Shown here in pieces: positions 1 through 12,550 of a DNA stretch of 64,000 nt. The translations under genes and the position numbers were made by a program. The number at the start of each line of letters is the position of its first letter. Positions within the stretch are counted from its first letter, which is position 1. The notes under the pieces were generated by a model that saw nothing but the letters and a program-made list of their open reading frames with translations, ran no database searches and had not been told where the DNA came from. Source of the stretch: Phascolomyces articulosus (lineage: Eukaryota; Mucoromycota; Mucoromycetes; Mucorales; Lichtheimiaceae); NCBI GenBank assembly GCA_025677815.1, contig JAIXMP010000017.1, positions 930,001 to 994,000 on the forward strand. The letters run 5' to 3'.

Positions 1-2700
1 AACGGCAGTAGCTAGCTTAAGTTTTTTCATACTTAGTATATAACACAAAGGAGTATCAGTTAATTTCAAAACGAACTACTACGTCACGCCAAAATAAAGA
101 GCGAAATATTGCTGGTTGCATACAATGATGTGTATTCTCCCGATTATTTGGAAATAAAATGCTAACGTGTGTGTAGAATATGTAAAATCAATATGCATTA
201 TCGATCTGCGTGATGTAAAAAAAAAAAAAAAAAAAAACTGAAATGGTCAACAATGCTATAACCTTCATCATGCTATCATTATTATTGACAATAATAATAT
301 CTTGTTAAGAAGGAATAGCGCTATATTTCAATTAATTATTGATATTGCCATCGGGAATGATGGTATGATATATGAAATAGAAGGATTAAAAAGTTAGGCC
401 CTACCTACACTCTTAAATAGAATAAATCCACACATTGTTTCAAAAAAGAACCAACGCTATACTATGGTGGTTTTTAATAGTAGTATACTACCATTTCAAC
501 TTGTATAAAAAAAACATCTTCGCAAATACGATGATAAGAAAAAAAAGCTCCATGATTTGACATCTACCAAATGAAGTCAATCGATTTTCGCTGTTATTTA
601 TTACACAAACACGTAAAAAAAAAAGACTTGTACACTGCTGCTGGTCAACAAAGAGGTGGCACCATTATTATTGTACCCAAATATGTCAAAGGCGAATGTT
701 TTTGTTCGGGGGCGGGGGAAAAGAGAAAAAAAACACCCGTTAAGGCAATAACACAACATTCATCTAAATCTATCATGCCAATAAGGGTATAAAGTTTAAC
801 ACATGATCATATATACAAAACACGCTAATTTCTGATGATCGGAAAAACACACCATTTGACCCGTTCAAACAAAAAAGTAATCTATCAACAGAAACCATCA
901 CTGTGATAAGTTATCTGATTCAATTAGAATATCTTGGCTGATTATATAGAGTGTATCTACTTTAATTTGGAGAAAACATATTGTAGCACGATGTTGATAT
1001 ATATTTAGTATAAGATGAAAAAGAAGATAAAAATCCTGCTCAGCTTCTTACGGTAAAAAAAAATATATCAATACTACTTTTATTTTTCAAAACGCCAAGA
1101 GCAAAATGACTATTCCAATAATAATATTTACCAATGTTGTGATGGGTCGTGTAACTCTTATGCGTTTCAATCGTAAATGTGATACAGGAGTGTGTATTAT
1201 CCAACGACTAGATCGTTCGACACTCGATGTTGCTACTCAAGGTCCGAGCCCTTTTTTTTAAAAAATAAAAAAGAAAGTTCTTTCTCATGTTGCCAAATAT
1301 ACAACTGTTAATAATGATTCGTCATTGTGGTGTAATAAAGGAGAAAGAACAATATATTTAAGTTTATAGTAATTAGTTTACGTATTATAGTAAGATCATC
1401 GACGATTTTAGCATGTAGTGCAGCAAAAAAAAAACTCAAAATTCCTGCATTCCAAGTATCACAATCAATAAAGAAATAACTCTCTCCGACCCTTTTTTCT
1501 TTTTCTTTTTCTTTTTTGCTAAGCAAAGCCTTCTATGTTTAGTTGAAAACTATCTATTTTTTGAGTCATCTAACAGCTATCATAGAAGAATGTTACTCAA
1601 AAAAATAGGTTATGTCCAATCTTATTTCACCTAAAAAGAGTACTGCATTAAAAAAGGCACCAAAATGTTAGTACACCAAAGATATTATAACATGATGATG
1701 GTACATTTGTCAAACAAAAAGTTCCTTTCAATTGAAAAAAGTAATGCAGGTCAAGTTTTATATGGTGTGTACGTGTACAAGTACGACCATTTTATCGACC
1801 ACTGAAGTGGCTGAGTAGGACAAAACTTTCATTTGGAAAACTCCTGTATTGCAATCCCCCAACAACCTCAATTGACGCGATTTTTTGTGAAAAAGAGTGG
1901 CACTTTCTTCAAGTGGCACCCCATCATTAGTCTCTAATAAAATACTTTTTTTTAGTTCATGTTTCAGGATAAGACAGGAAAGGAAGGGAGGAAATGGGGT
2001 CCAATTTAAACAAAAAATCATTAACGCACAAACAAAATCAAGGAGGTGTTGCTGATTTAAGGATATATTGCTTTTTGATTTATATATATATATATAAAAT
2101 AGATGAGGTGAGGAAAGTAAAGTTAGGTGGCACCCATGATGCTGAAAAATGACGCGCACTGTTTTGAGATTGTTTATTTGCGGATCATCTTTTTATGGTC
2201 ATATCGAAATGTTTAGTGTGGCATATATTAAAATGACTATGTGAGACAATAAATAATATTATGACCCCAAGCCGGAAACTTTCGGCTTTCTTTTTTATTC
2301 TGTTCTTTTTTTTTGGGGGGGAGGGGAAAGAGAGAAAGAGAAGATAGACATGAATGATCTGGGTATACACTTAAAATAAGAGATCGATAATGATAATAAT
2401 AATAATAATATTCACAACTGCAAAAAGAAATAAAATAAATTACTCAATTTCTTTGGAGGGGTTATATAAAGAAGAGAAGAGAGAAAAAGAGCAGAGGAAG
2501 AAGATATATATATAAAAAATGATGCAAGAAAAATAATATAAATGATGAATAAAAAATGCTTTTTTTTTTTGGATGGATAATAGAGGATGGTGTAAGTGTT
2601 TGATGAAGGAGGTGGTGGATGAGTGTGGTTATAATAAAGAAAAAAAAAAAAACAGAAAATCATAAAACATAATAATAATTATAATAATATATACTACTGC
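1..2700. other. Intergenic, AT-rich, no supported gene
   Basis: No reading frame here has family motifs or exon-like structure. The longest open stretch (1758-2159, minus) is low-complexity and looks like chance. The DNA holds homopolymer runs, for example an A run near 218-237, and simple AT repeats. It lies downstream of the minus-strand bZIP gene, so its right end is probably that gene's 3' UTR. Confidence 0.6.
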
Positions 2701-3423
2701 TTAATCTTCCAAACACACATCATCATCATCATCAAAATCCAATTCAAAACCTTCATCTCCTACATTAGTAGCAGTAGTAGTAGCATAAGGATGATAATGA
2801 TGTTTTTTAGATACAGTTTGAAAAGCTGAAGAAGAGGATGTTGGACTTGTAGGTGGTTGATCTTTTCGAGTTTGTTGATGGCGCCCGATCCATTGACGCA
2901 ACATCTTTTTGGCTACCATTTTACCGCGTAATCTGTCGGCTGAGGAACGTAATCTTTCATTTTCCATTCTTAACTCCTGCAGTTGTCGTTCCAAGACTGC
3001 GTTATGTTCTGATAATCGACAGATCATCTGGCGCATCTCATTTTGTTGTTGATTCTTTTTTTGTCGATATTTTGCCGAAGCAGCCTTGTTACGCAATCGA
3101 CGCTCTTGTAATGTCAATGGCGCCATACCATGAAGTTCGTGTGAGAACTGAGGTGATGTTGGAGGTGACATATCCTCGGGTGATGTAGGTGGTGAACCTA
3201 ACTGTTGTTGTTGTTGAAGAAGAAGATGGTGATTTGGTTCCACACTTTGCTCTCGTTGAGGTTGTTGTTGTTGAGGTTGCTGTTGTTTAGAAGGTTGTTG
3301 TTCTTTATGATAATATTTTTGATGTGTTCCAGATGAAACAGAAGGTGGAGGTGAAGGTGGAAATATAGGAGCTGTAGTGATAGCAGAAATAGACATGGCA
3401 GAATAAGAATGATTACTATTCAT
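2701..3423 (-). CDS. bZIP transcription factor
   Basis: Single-exon gene, 240 aa from the ATG at 3423. An in-frame ATG at 3492 would add 23 residues of Phe/Ile homopolymer, so the downstream start is preferred. Seen: a Pro/Gln-rich N-terminus (residues about 20-100, with SP/TSP repeats), a basic region at about 108-127 with core NKAASAKYRQKK, then five leucines in exact heptads at about 137, 144, 151, 158 and 165, forming the dimerisation zipper. The C-terminus is acidic (a run of Asp). The NxAASAxxR basic core is the type found in Cys3/Met28-like fungal bZIPs, so it should be a nuclear DNA-binding dimer. A role in sulfur or stress regulation is only inference. No upstream regulator or neighbour points to its targets. 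Confidence 0.9.
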   Translation of the reverse strand: MNSNHSYSAMSISAITTAPIFPPSPPPSVSSGTHQKYYHKEQQPSKQQQPQQQQPQREQSVEPNHHLLLQQQQQLGSPPTSPEDMSPPTSPQFSHELHGMAPLTLQERRLRNKAASAKYRQKKNQQQNEMRQMICRLSEHNAVLERQLQELRMENERLRSSADRLRGKMVAKKMLRQWIGRHQQTRKDQPPTSPTSSSSAFQTVSKKHHYHPYATTTATNVGDEGFELDFDDDDDVCLED

Positions 3424-3696
3424 TGTACTAGTAATAATAATTATGATAAAGAAGAAAAAAAAAGATAGAAAGCGAGAGAGCACGGCCTTCAAGAAATAAT
3501 AATAATAAAAAGGGGGGAGGAGGAGTTGATTAGGATTTGAATGCAGGTTGATGCTTTTATATATGAAAAAGATTGAAAAATGAAAACCGATGTCATTTAT
3601 TTGGACCGTTTAGCGTATTTGCAATAAAAAAAGAGATACTTTTTCAAAAAAGGGTAAATTAATTTTCATGACACCCTTGTTTAATGCATATAAAAA

Positions 3697-3714
3697 TGTG
3701 TGTGTGTGTGTGTG
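3697..3714. repeat. (TG)9 microsatellite
   Basis: Nine perfect TG units in the bZIP upstream region; a second microsatellite follows about 70 bp to the right. Confidence 0.95.
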
Positions 3715-3785
3715 TTGCGTGTGTATATGTTTGCATCCTATCATCCAAATACAAGTACATTGTGTGACACACTTAAAAATAATCA

Positions 3786-3813
3786 ATGATGATGATGATG
3801 ATGATGATGATGA
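3786..3813. repeat. (ATG)9 microsatellite
   Basis: Nine perfect ATG units plus one base. It produces long Met or Ile runs in translated frames, which are not real proteins. Confidence 0.95.
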
Positions 3814-6564
3814 TATGTAAGAATTGTAATAACTGTTGTCTTTTTTTTTTGCTGTTAGCCGAGATCCGTTTATTAAAGTCCTCTTCTCCTTTATCAACAG
3901 CAACAACAACCATCCCAAAAAAAAGACTTGTATTATTTGCAGCAACTTGCATATGTAATTGTCTTTTATGATGACAAGGTGAATATAAGATTATTATTTT
4001 TTTCTGAGGTGCATTAATGAAGAGCTGCGACAACTTGTTTAAGGCGGCACTAGACTCTTCTTTCTCGCTTTTATTCTTCCCCCCCCCAAAAAAAAAGGTG
4101 TATAGGGAGAGGGGAGAATAATATTATAAGAAAAGAGGATCATCCTCTTTCCGAGAATTAGGCAAGACTGCCAATGGCGTTGTACTCTCATCCCATGGCT
4201 TCTTTTTGTGTCATACTTGTCATTTGATACAACAACATTCATTTCTCCTTATTAGCAACGCCTGCAGCAGCTTACTTCTAATGTTGAAGTTTGCTTAGAT
4301 ACTTAAATATTCTAAAAAGTAGAGATGATCTTTTTTAAGGAGATGGTTTTTAGTTATATATATATGCTTATTATATACCTGGTCTAACATAATATATATT
4401 GATGATGGTTGGGGGAAGAAGAAGAAGAAGGTACTTTTTACCAATAGGGCAATAAAAATTATAGGACAACAAAACACACCCTTGGTAGGACAACTGTTCT
4501 ATCCCATGACATTCCTTTTAACTCACTCTATTCTTCCATCACATGTTTACTAAGAATGTGTGAGCTTTCGACCGTCAAGTTGCGTATTTTTATTATTTAT
4601 TATTGTTTCAGTTTTAATTTCATAATTTTTTATTATTATTACAACAAATAATAATAAATCACAATAACAATTCCAATCGTCATCGAGGATGATGAAGTGG
4701 AATGCACATGACCCTAAATGTGCTGCCGCACGGCCGTAATTCAAATCTTATTAGCTGTTGTTGTTGTTTTGTTGTTGTAATTGTATCCCTGTGCAGTGCA
4801 TAATAACATATCAATATATGTAAATATATTTTAAAATAATAATAACAATAATAGTAATCAAGGAGGTTTTCAAGATAGGTACTAGTAATCTTGTGTGTTT
4901 CAGATCTGCTCCCATGGTCTTTATCATGCATGACCAGACCTATCTTTTGGTTTATGATTACTTGCTTAGCAAGCAACCTAAAAATCATGAATGTTGAACA
5001 ATAAATTGATGACTGACTGAGAGAGTTTCACTTAAAAACGCATGTCATCATGACAACACCATACTCATATTCTGTCGGTAAAATTTCGGCATTTATTATT
5101 ATTAGTACTCTTAAGTACTTCTTCATCCTTCTGTTACTTGAATCTTACCTAATAGATATCAAAAGGATGAACTAGAAAGAAAACACTGTGGGGTATTACA
5201 AACCATCAACTTATCTTTGGTTGTAATCTGAACAACACACTACGCATTACCAAACCAACTACTCAGCCAGGTTTATGGTACTTTCCAGAACTTTCATTTC
5301 TGGATATATATAACGTGCTTCCATAGACTTCGATTAGCGTGTTTTTTAAAATAATAATAATAATAATAATAATAATTATGACCGAACCAATTCTTATGTA
5401 CAATTTAATTTCGATAATTATTAATATGACTCTACCTTTTTTTTTATGCATGGAAGCAGCTGTTCCTTTTTATTATCTTATCATTGGAAAACTATACACG
5501 ATTGGGAGGTTTTTTTTTCAAAAATATCATCATTTTGTAGTATCATGGTGATTTCAAGGAAAAAAAAAGAATACGATACAAACAGCTGATAATTTTTTGG
5601 TTTCCTTCTTGGCGTGAGTACGGGAGGTTGTATGACATGATATGCCATATGGCGTCTTAAAGTTTGTTATACTTGACATTCAAAATTAGAGAATACAAGA
5701 AAATATAGTTTATCTTCTCACGCCCACTGTTTTGATTAATTTGGACATCCAATCTCAAAACTACGGTGATCTCCAATATAATATATAAGTTAATTTTTAG
5801 GTTAGGTAGCTTTTATAAAATTCCTTTTTTTTTTTTTTACTTTGAAATAAGGAGTTCTTCATAGAAAAAAGTAAGAGGAAAATAAAGAATTCATTTTAGT
5901 ATATAACAATAGTTAGAATCGTAAATGTTACTATATATAATGTTAACTTCCACCGCTATTGTTGAATTGTCTACTAACTATTATTTATTATTACGTAAAA
6001 AAAATGATCTGCACCGTGAAACACCACATTTTATCATCAGAAAAAAAAAGTCGTTATTGACCGCAATTACTCTGTTATAGAATCAAAATATGATGTGATA
6101 GTTTTTAATAATGATTTCTTCATTGGTATTATTAATAACTACTTACAATAATTGTAATATAATCATCATTATCATGCCGCTGCTGTTGTTTTTAATAAAC
6201 AGGAATAATGATGTTGTTTCCTTTTTTGAAAGTCTACCATTGGTAATAGATATATTATAAATATTATTATAACCATTCTGTATCAATTACTCTGACTCCT
6301 CATTACTATTGCAAAGTTCGTGCTATTATATTTTTTTTACCAAGAAGAATACAAAAATCAAACTTTGGAATGCTATTTCAAGGCCTTCTAAAAAAAAGAC
6401 AGCTAGATTTCTAATAAATAAAAAAAAAAAGAATTGATTCTTTGTATCAACTTCTTGTATAAATATAGTATGAGAGTAGTTTTTTTTATGTTAATAATCG
6501 ATAATATCAGTAATATCAATTAAAGTATTGAGAGTAGAGTTTAATATACAAAAATATGTAATAA

Positions 6565-6625
6565 CGTCCTAAAATTGCTTTCCTAAGTATAAAATGCATT
6601 TATATGGGAAAGCAATTTTCGGACG
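6565..6625. repeat. 61-nt foldback (inverted repeat)
   Basis: The arms 6565-6583 and 6607-6625 pair as a 5-bp stem, one mismatch and a 13-bp perfect stem, with further partial pairing inward. The right arm runs into GGACGAATAGTT (6621-6632), a 12-mer that recurs at 10803-10814. It could be a short MITE-like remnant or an RNA hairpin. The sequence alone does not decide. Confidence 0.6.
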
Positions 6626-8109
6626 AATAGTTAGGGGAAATTACTCAGGCTATAGAGAATAGTTAAGTAGGAGGATTTCGAATTTCATTAAAAGTTATTG
6701 CATTGCTAAATGTTGATAACTCATCCATAACAATAAAATGCTTGCTTTTTGTCTTGAATTTAATAACGGTGAATGAGGACAAAGATAATTGTTATTAAAT
6801 GATATCAATCAATGATCACAGCATTAATTGCTAACATTTAGGTAGTTACTATATAATGCTGACCATGAGTACGTAGAGTTATCTTCTTTATTGTGGCTAT
6901 GTATGACTGAAATGGTATTAATAAGTAGTATACATTTATCATTTTTTATGTTCTCATGAAAAAACAAAATATTTCTCATTTCTTATTACCAGCGAGATGA
7001 AAGCAATTGAGTTTAACGATTGATGTGTTACACAGGCCGTAATACAATTATAATTATGTTGCAGAATGATGTCAGGTGATGCTAATCTAAAATAATGGTC
7101 ACCATCTGATGTCAATATCGAGGATAGAGTTAATAATGATAACGTACACAACTTATGTTGCGTATATATGTATAATAACGACAATAAATGGAAAAAGTTT
7201 TGTTTATTATATAAGCTATTATTATATTAGTGGTAGTAACGATAATGTAACTTATTTTTATCAAACGTTGGTCTAACAACAGCATTAAGTATCAGTAAAT
7301 ATTTTGCTGAACAGGAGCTATTATAAAATAAATAATCTTATTAAACATAGTTCAAAAAGGAAAAATTAGAGGAAATACCATAATAATTTTATATTATGCA
7401 ACTCTTGCACTTTTCGATTCGTAACATAACAATTGTCTGACTGTCAATTAAGTCTCATGCACCACTAAGCTTCTTTCCAAGATGATGGTAATATGGTGTC
7501 CTATAGATTGTGAATTTTTTCTTCTATATATATATATATATATATCCATTCTTATTATTATACAATAAGTTAAAACTTTATCTCACTATATATAAGATAT
7601 GGATTTTTAGGTAGGAACTAACCTCATCATGATAAAGATATTTCGCATAATCATGGCTCCTCTGTTTATTACTTTGAACACAATTCAAATTTATATATCT
7701 TCTTATTTTATCATATATTTCCTCTACGTATTGCTAGATATGACTTGTTTCAGTGCTTATTGGAAGGGATGATGTCACAATACATTCAATTACGTACTTG
7801 TAACATTATTTTAAAATATAGTCAGGTTATTGATTCACTCTTTATTATTCTTTATCTCTTTTATAGTAGTTAATGATAAAATAATTATTTGAATAGCAAT
7901 AATATAATACAAGATTATTATTAATGATATATATATAACTTTTTTTTTATTAATTATACATAAGAAGATATTAAATGCAAGAACAAGTAAAATAAATGAT
8001 GAGCATGGATATGAATTATACAAAAGAAAGAATAAATATATAGGATATACACAATGAATAAATGAATTGAAAGAATAAGGGGAAGATGAAGCTGTTGTTT
8101 TTTTTTTCT

Positions 8110-10495
8110 TTAGATTCTGAAACGGTAGTCAAGTCGATCACTTCCTTTATGTTTAGTGGTCTTGTTATATTGTTTCTTCTCTGAATCCGACATGGCATTC
8201 CACTTCTTGGCACGATATTTGTTAGTGAGAGAGTATCGAGCACGTTGAGATAAAAAGAGGAACACAGTAATAACATTACAAATAATGCATACAAGATTGC
8301 CCTTTGGGTATCGTGGTGCATCCGATGCGCCTATTATATTGAAAAATTTTAACATAATATTAGTATTCTGTTCCAAGTTCTAGTTGCGCAATTTGTTTGA
8401 AAATTAAAGCCAGACTTACGATAAATTTGCGATCCAGGAACGCCATTGAGGTTTGCGGCACCGATAATAGCACCAAGGGCAATAGCACGTTTACCAGAAG
8501 GAGCCAAGTTAGCACTCATATATGCTACATACAATGGTAACAAATAAAATATATTTTCATTAGCATGTTGATTTTACACATATTATTCTTTGTAAAAATA
8601 TGTTCATCATAAAATGTTAAAAAAGGAACACACCAATATGCATGCCGTGCCAACTGGGGGTTGCAGCAGTAACTGTTGCAGCAGCAAATAATTGCCAACG
8701 ACCAGCATTGGCTGGAAGAACTCTTAATGTAATATAGCCAGCCATTTGCCAAAATACACCAACGAGAGCATGAAGAGCAACTTCACCATGTTTATCTGAA
8801 CTATGAGCAACAATAAGGGAGAAAGCAAGACCACCAAGATAAGCAGGCATGGTAAGGAGATTGGCAGTGGTTACAGAAAAACCGCCATCACGAATAATCG
8901 AGGGTAAATAAGTAGTGATAGGAGTATCTGTCATCATGCCTAAAAATGTAGTGATAAGATGGACCCAGAGCTTGGTATCGCAAATAGCCAATTTAACATC
9001 TTCTCGGCTGATAGGAACGTTTTGTTCCGTCTTGCTCAAGTCATCACGGACAACACGAGTCACTGCAATCTTGGCCTCTTTATCGGTGAACCATCCACTT
9101 TTTCCTCGGAGAAGACCCTTGGTATGCATAGCATTCTTTGGTAAATAAGCGCTATAATAGCAAAAAAAAAATGAAGCAAATAAAAAAGACATTTTGAGAA
9201 ATCAGTATTAAAAAAGGTAAACATGCTTATATAAATGTTTCAACCACTATTATGATAGTAACTTACAAAGCAACAAATGCAACAACATGAGTAAAAATGC
9301 CATCGATCAAGAATAACCATTTCCAACCATGTAAACCACCTATATGTAATAATAATAAAACGTCAGCATTAATTACACTATTTAAAATGGAGATACAATA
9401 AAATAATATAAAACTTACCAACACCCGAAAGTCTAAAGATACCAAAAGAAATTAATCCGGAAAAGGCACTTGCAACGTTTTGGATGCCCCAGAAAAATGC
9501 AAGCCGAGTAGCAAGTTCTCTGGTCTTATACCATGTTGTAAAATAGTTCAAGCATGCAGGGATAAATCCAGCCTCTAAAAAAATTACATAATAAATTATT
9601 ACTATTTGGTATATGATTATAATCATATCACTTGTACTCATTTTTGTATATACTATTTCATACCTGTTACAGCAATAAGCACGCGAACAGTGATAAAGCC
9701 ACCATAGTTCTAATAAAATAATAAAATTTTACACAATGATAAGTAAAATAGCAGAAAAAATTTACTTTAAAAAATAGGATATATTACTTACGTGAATAAG
9801 AGCATGAGCCCATGTAATTACAGCCTAAATTTTTATAGAATTAAATTTTCAAATGGATTAATTCATCTTACATAAATCCAATTTAATGCTATTCTTTCAA
9901 CCAAACATACCCAAGATGACATGAGGATAGGAATCCACCGATGAGCACCAATCTTTTTAGCGATAAAGTTAGATGGAAGTGTAAAGACTGTGAACAAAAT
10001 CGAATAAGCCAAGATACTGTTATTAACACCATCATTTGTAAAACCAAGGTTTTCTGCAAGATGGTCCGAAATAGCATTGGCTATTATTATTAAAAGAAAA
10101 TATCATATATGATTATGTTAGTCAGGAGATTCTTTTTATTTTTTATTCGTTATAGTCGCCCTCAGGTTGAAAAAAGAAAAAAAGAAAAGTAACTTACAAA
10201 GATTGGTACGATCCATATTAAGCACAAATGCCATCAAAAGCATAAAAGGCATCAAGTATAAATCAATTTTTCGGCGTACTCGAGTTTCTTCTTCCTCAGT
10301 CCACATAAGTGATTCTTCATAACCTTCCACACTAGTAATGATACTGTCAGAATCTGCAACACCATAATCTATACTTGTAATGGAGATCTTGGAAATGCTA
10401 TGCTTGTCACTGCCAATGGTAACCTTCTTGGTTGCATCAATGGAAATATCTTCGCGTAAAGCCTCTTCGGCTTTTTGATGCTTTGTATCGGACAT
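8110..10495 (-). CDS. MFS transporter, anion:cation symporter (Dal5/Tna1-type)
   Basis: Nine exons: 10198-10495, 9911-10080, 9792-9824, 9664-9709, 9419-9574, 9267-9339, 8634-9151, 8420-8524, 8110-8330, giving 539 aa. All joins keep frame; every intron starts GT and ends AG, most donors being gtaag or gtatg. The soluble N-terminus (about 1-75) is followed by the first membrane span with the family hallmark MAFVLNMDRTNLSNA (D95-R96). Later spans carry EAGFIPACLNYFTTWY and GLHGWKWLFLIDG, typical of the allantoate/nicotinate/biotin permease group (TC 2.A.1.14). It is predicted to be a plasma-membrane H+-coupled carrier of an organic anion or vitamin; the substrate cannot be read from the sequence. 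Length is normal for the family and nothing is broken. The 33-nt third exon is unusually short. Confidence 0.9.
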
Positions 10496-12550
10496 GGGGA
10501 TTTAGGTTATTGGAAAATGGATACAGAAAATTAAGTTACTACGTGAAGTAGAAAATAGAATGTGTTATAGTGATAAAGTTAAAATGGTGGAACCTGTCCG
10601 ATAAATAGAATGGGTAGAAGGAAAGTTTTCAATGGTAAATAACTAATTATCATAAAAAATACCATTCTCTTTTATACTAAATTTCTTTTTCTTTATGTTC
10701 TATGATCTTGAGTATTATGAGGACGAATTGCGTGATGATGGTGTCATTTGCAATACTGCTGTATAAAACATAATGATAGACAATTTTTTTTAAAAAAAAG
10801 TAGGACGAATAGTTGGGCAATTTTGCCCTGGAATCACGACGTTGTGGATCATCATGGTGTAGAGGACCCCATGGGTGGCACAAGGATGTAAATAGCGGCG
10901 TTGAATAAGTGTGCATTTATAGTAGAAAGAAGAGAAACACCGAGCTTTGTGAAACACGATTTGAATAAAAAAAAAAAAGGAAAAATAGTTTGCGTAAACA
11001 GATATAAAATACTCATTTTCGCAAGTTTATCTTTGAATTAGGAAAATATGACTATTCCTGATGATGAAATAAATCATAGAATGATTTTATTCTCTATAAG
11101 GTTCACGTAGCTAATGAACGGATAACAACAAGTTTTGCAGTTCATGTTTATCTGTAGCAATAAAGCATGAAGATTACTACCATTTCTTGTCAACCATCGT
11201 GCTCTGTTTTCTTTTCTCTGAGAAAAAAAAAGATATCTGTGCTGTAAGGATTCCACAGTTATGGATTTTTTGTTTTAATAAGCGCAAATCCGAAATTCAA
11301 GATGATACTTAGAGTGTCTTGTATTTTAAATCGGAGGAAAAAAGGTTATTATACAATAATACGATATACTACATCATCATCTTCATATTTATCTTATTTA
11401 TAGTGATCTGAATATAATTTGCACCAAATGCTATAGGAAAAAGCCATGACTGGATTTTCTTTCAAAAAAAAAAAAAAGGCTCGTTTTTTTTTTTTTTTTT
11501 TTTTTTTTTGCATTGTCCAATTTCGCCTAAAATGGGCAAAAAATTGCGCCATACAATCGTGTTGCATGAGCCGATTTCGATGTATTACAAAATTAGACAT
11601 TTTGTCGAAACACAAGAATAAAATATATTCTTGATATAAAATAAAAAAAATACCCAATGCAACAACTACAATAGTATACGCCATTGGTCCTATGACCATA
11701 TGCAAATAATACCTTTCAAGAAGAACTAGTTCGTATACGTATTTAAGAACGTATTTAGCGTGCTTTTCATGCATCATGATTAAATTTATAGATATAAGTC
11801 TTAGATAAAAAACCATTTCTGCTGACATCTTTTAACACTTCAAATATTTAATTTTACAAATTAGTAGAATGAATAATAATAAAAAAAGATCGCTGAATTT
11901 CATTCGTATATAGTCCGCAAAAAAACATGTTCCGTAAAAGTGAACTTGATCATAGCGGTGTGGTGGCAATCTTCTGCTTTAACTCAGCATTAAAGCGGGG
12001 GCTGATGTTCATAATAGGCCTAGCTACTAGCACGCATTTTTGGCTCTGGGTTTTGAAGGATGGACCAGTGTAGTACCATAATTATTATAATAGTGAAAGT
12101 GCTTGATAGTAAAGTGTCTGTCATTAGATGTATAGGAGGAGATTTGATGGGAATCAAACAAGATTAATTATTATACTACTATTCGTTTAATTTGACAACA
12201 TGTACCAAAATCAGGATTATTTGTTGTAATATAAGCCCATATGAAGGCGTGCCCGCTGTAATAGATTTTTCTCTTGATTGGTAGATGGTTTTCAATAAAA
12301 CGTACATACATAAATGTATCTCGCGCAAGCCAAATTAAAATCAACTACCAAATTCAAATTCTGTATTTGGTTTCTTTTTTCTCATCACAGAATAAAAAAA
12401 CAGGCTTTCACGGCATTTTAGCAATAGGTTGTGAAAATATATGCCGCTTTTGTTGTAACGCAAAGAAGGGTCTTTCCCGCTTTTCCCGCTCGCCTTTTTT
12501 TATTTATTCTTTATTCATTGACAATCAAATCACTATTACTTGAACATCCA
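10496..12550. other. Intergenic between divergent MFS and GH3 genes
   Basis: Contains the promoters of both divergent genes. Nothing coding is supported. Seen: an A14 run (11464-11477) facing a T26 run (11484-11509) six bases away, which could form a simple hairpin, and a second copy of GGACGAATAGTT at 10803-10814 followed by a small GGGCAA/TTGCCC palindrome. Reading frame stays open upstream of the GH3 start (from 12431), but it is not family-like. Confidence 0.6.

Larger units (their letters stand above)
3424..8109. other. Intergenic, 4.7 kb, no supported gene
   Basis: A long gene-free stretch between the bZIP gene and the MFS gene. It holds microsatellites, many A or T runs, and one notable foldback near 6565-6625 (listed separately). 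Open frames here are short, simple-sequence and lack family motifs. The left end is the bZIP promoter, and the right end is the 3' flank of the MFS gene. Confidence 0.6.

Noticed and set aside
1230..1262. GGTCCGAGCCC followed by a T run, resembling a Pol III gene end
   Set aside because: No tRNA, 5S or U6 structure could be drawn upstream of it.
1758..2159. 133-codon minus-strand open frame
   Set aside because: No motif, repeated low-complexity residues, lies in the 3' flank of the bZIP gene; chance open frames are common in this DNA.
3781..4033. Open frames with Met or Ile runs
   Set aside because: They come from the ATG microsatellite.
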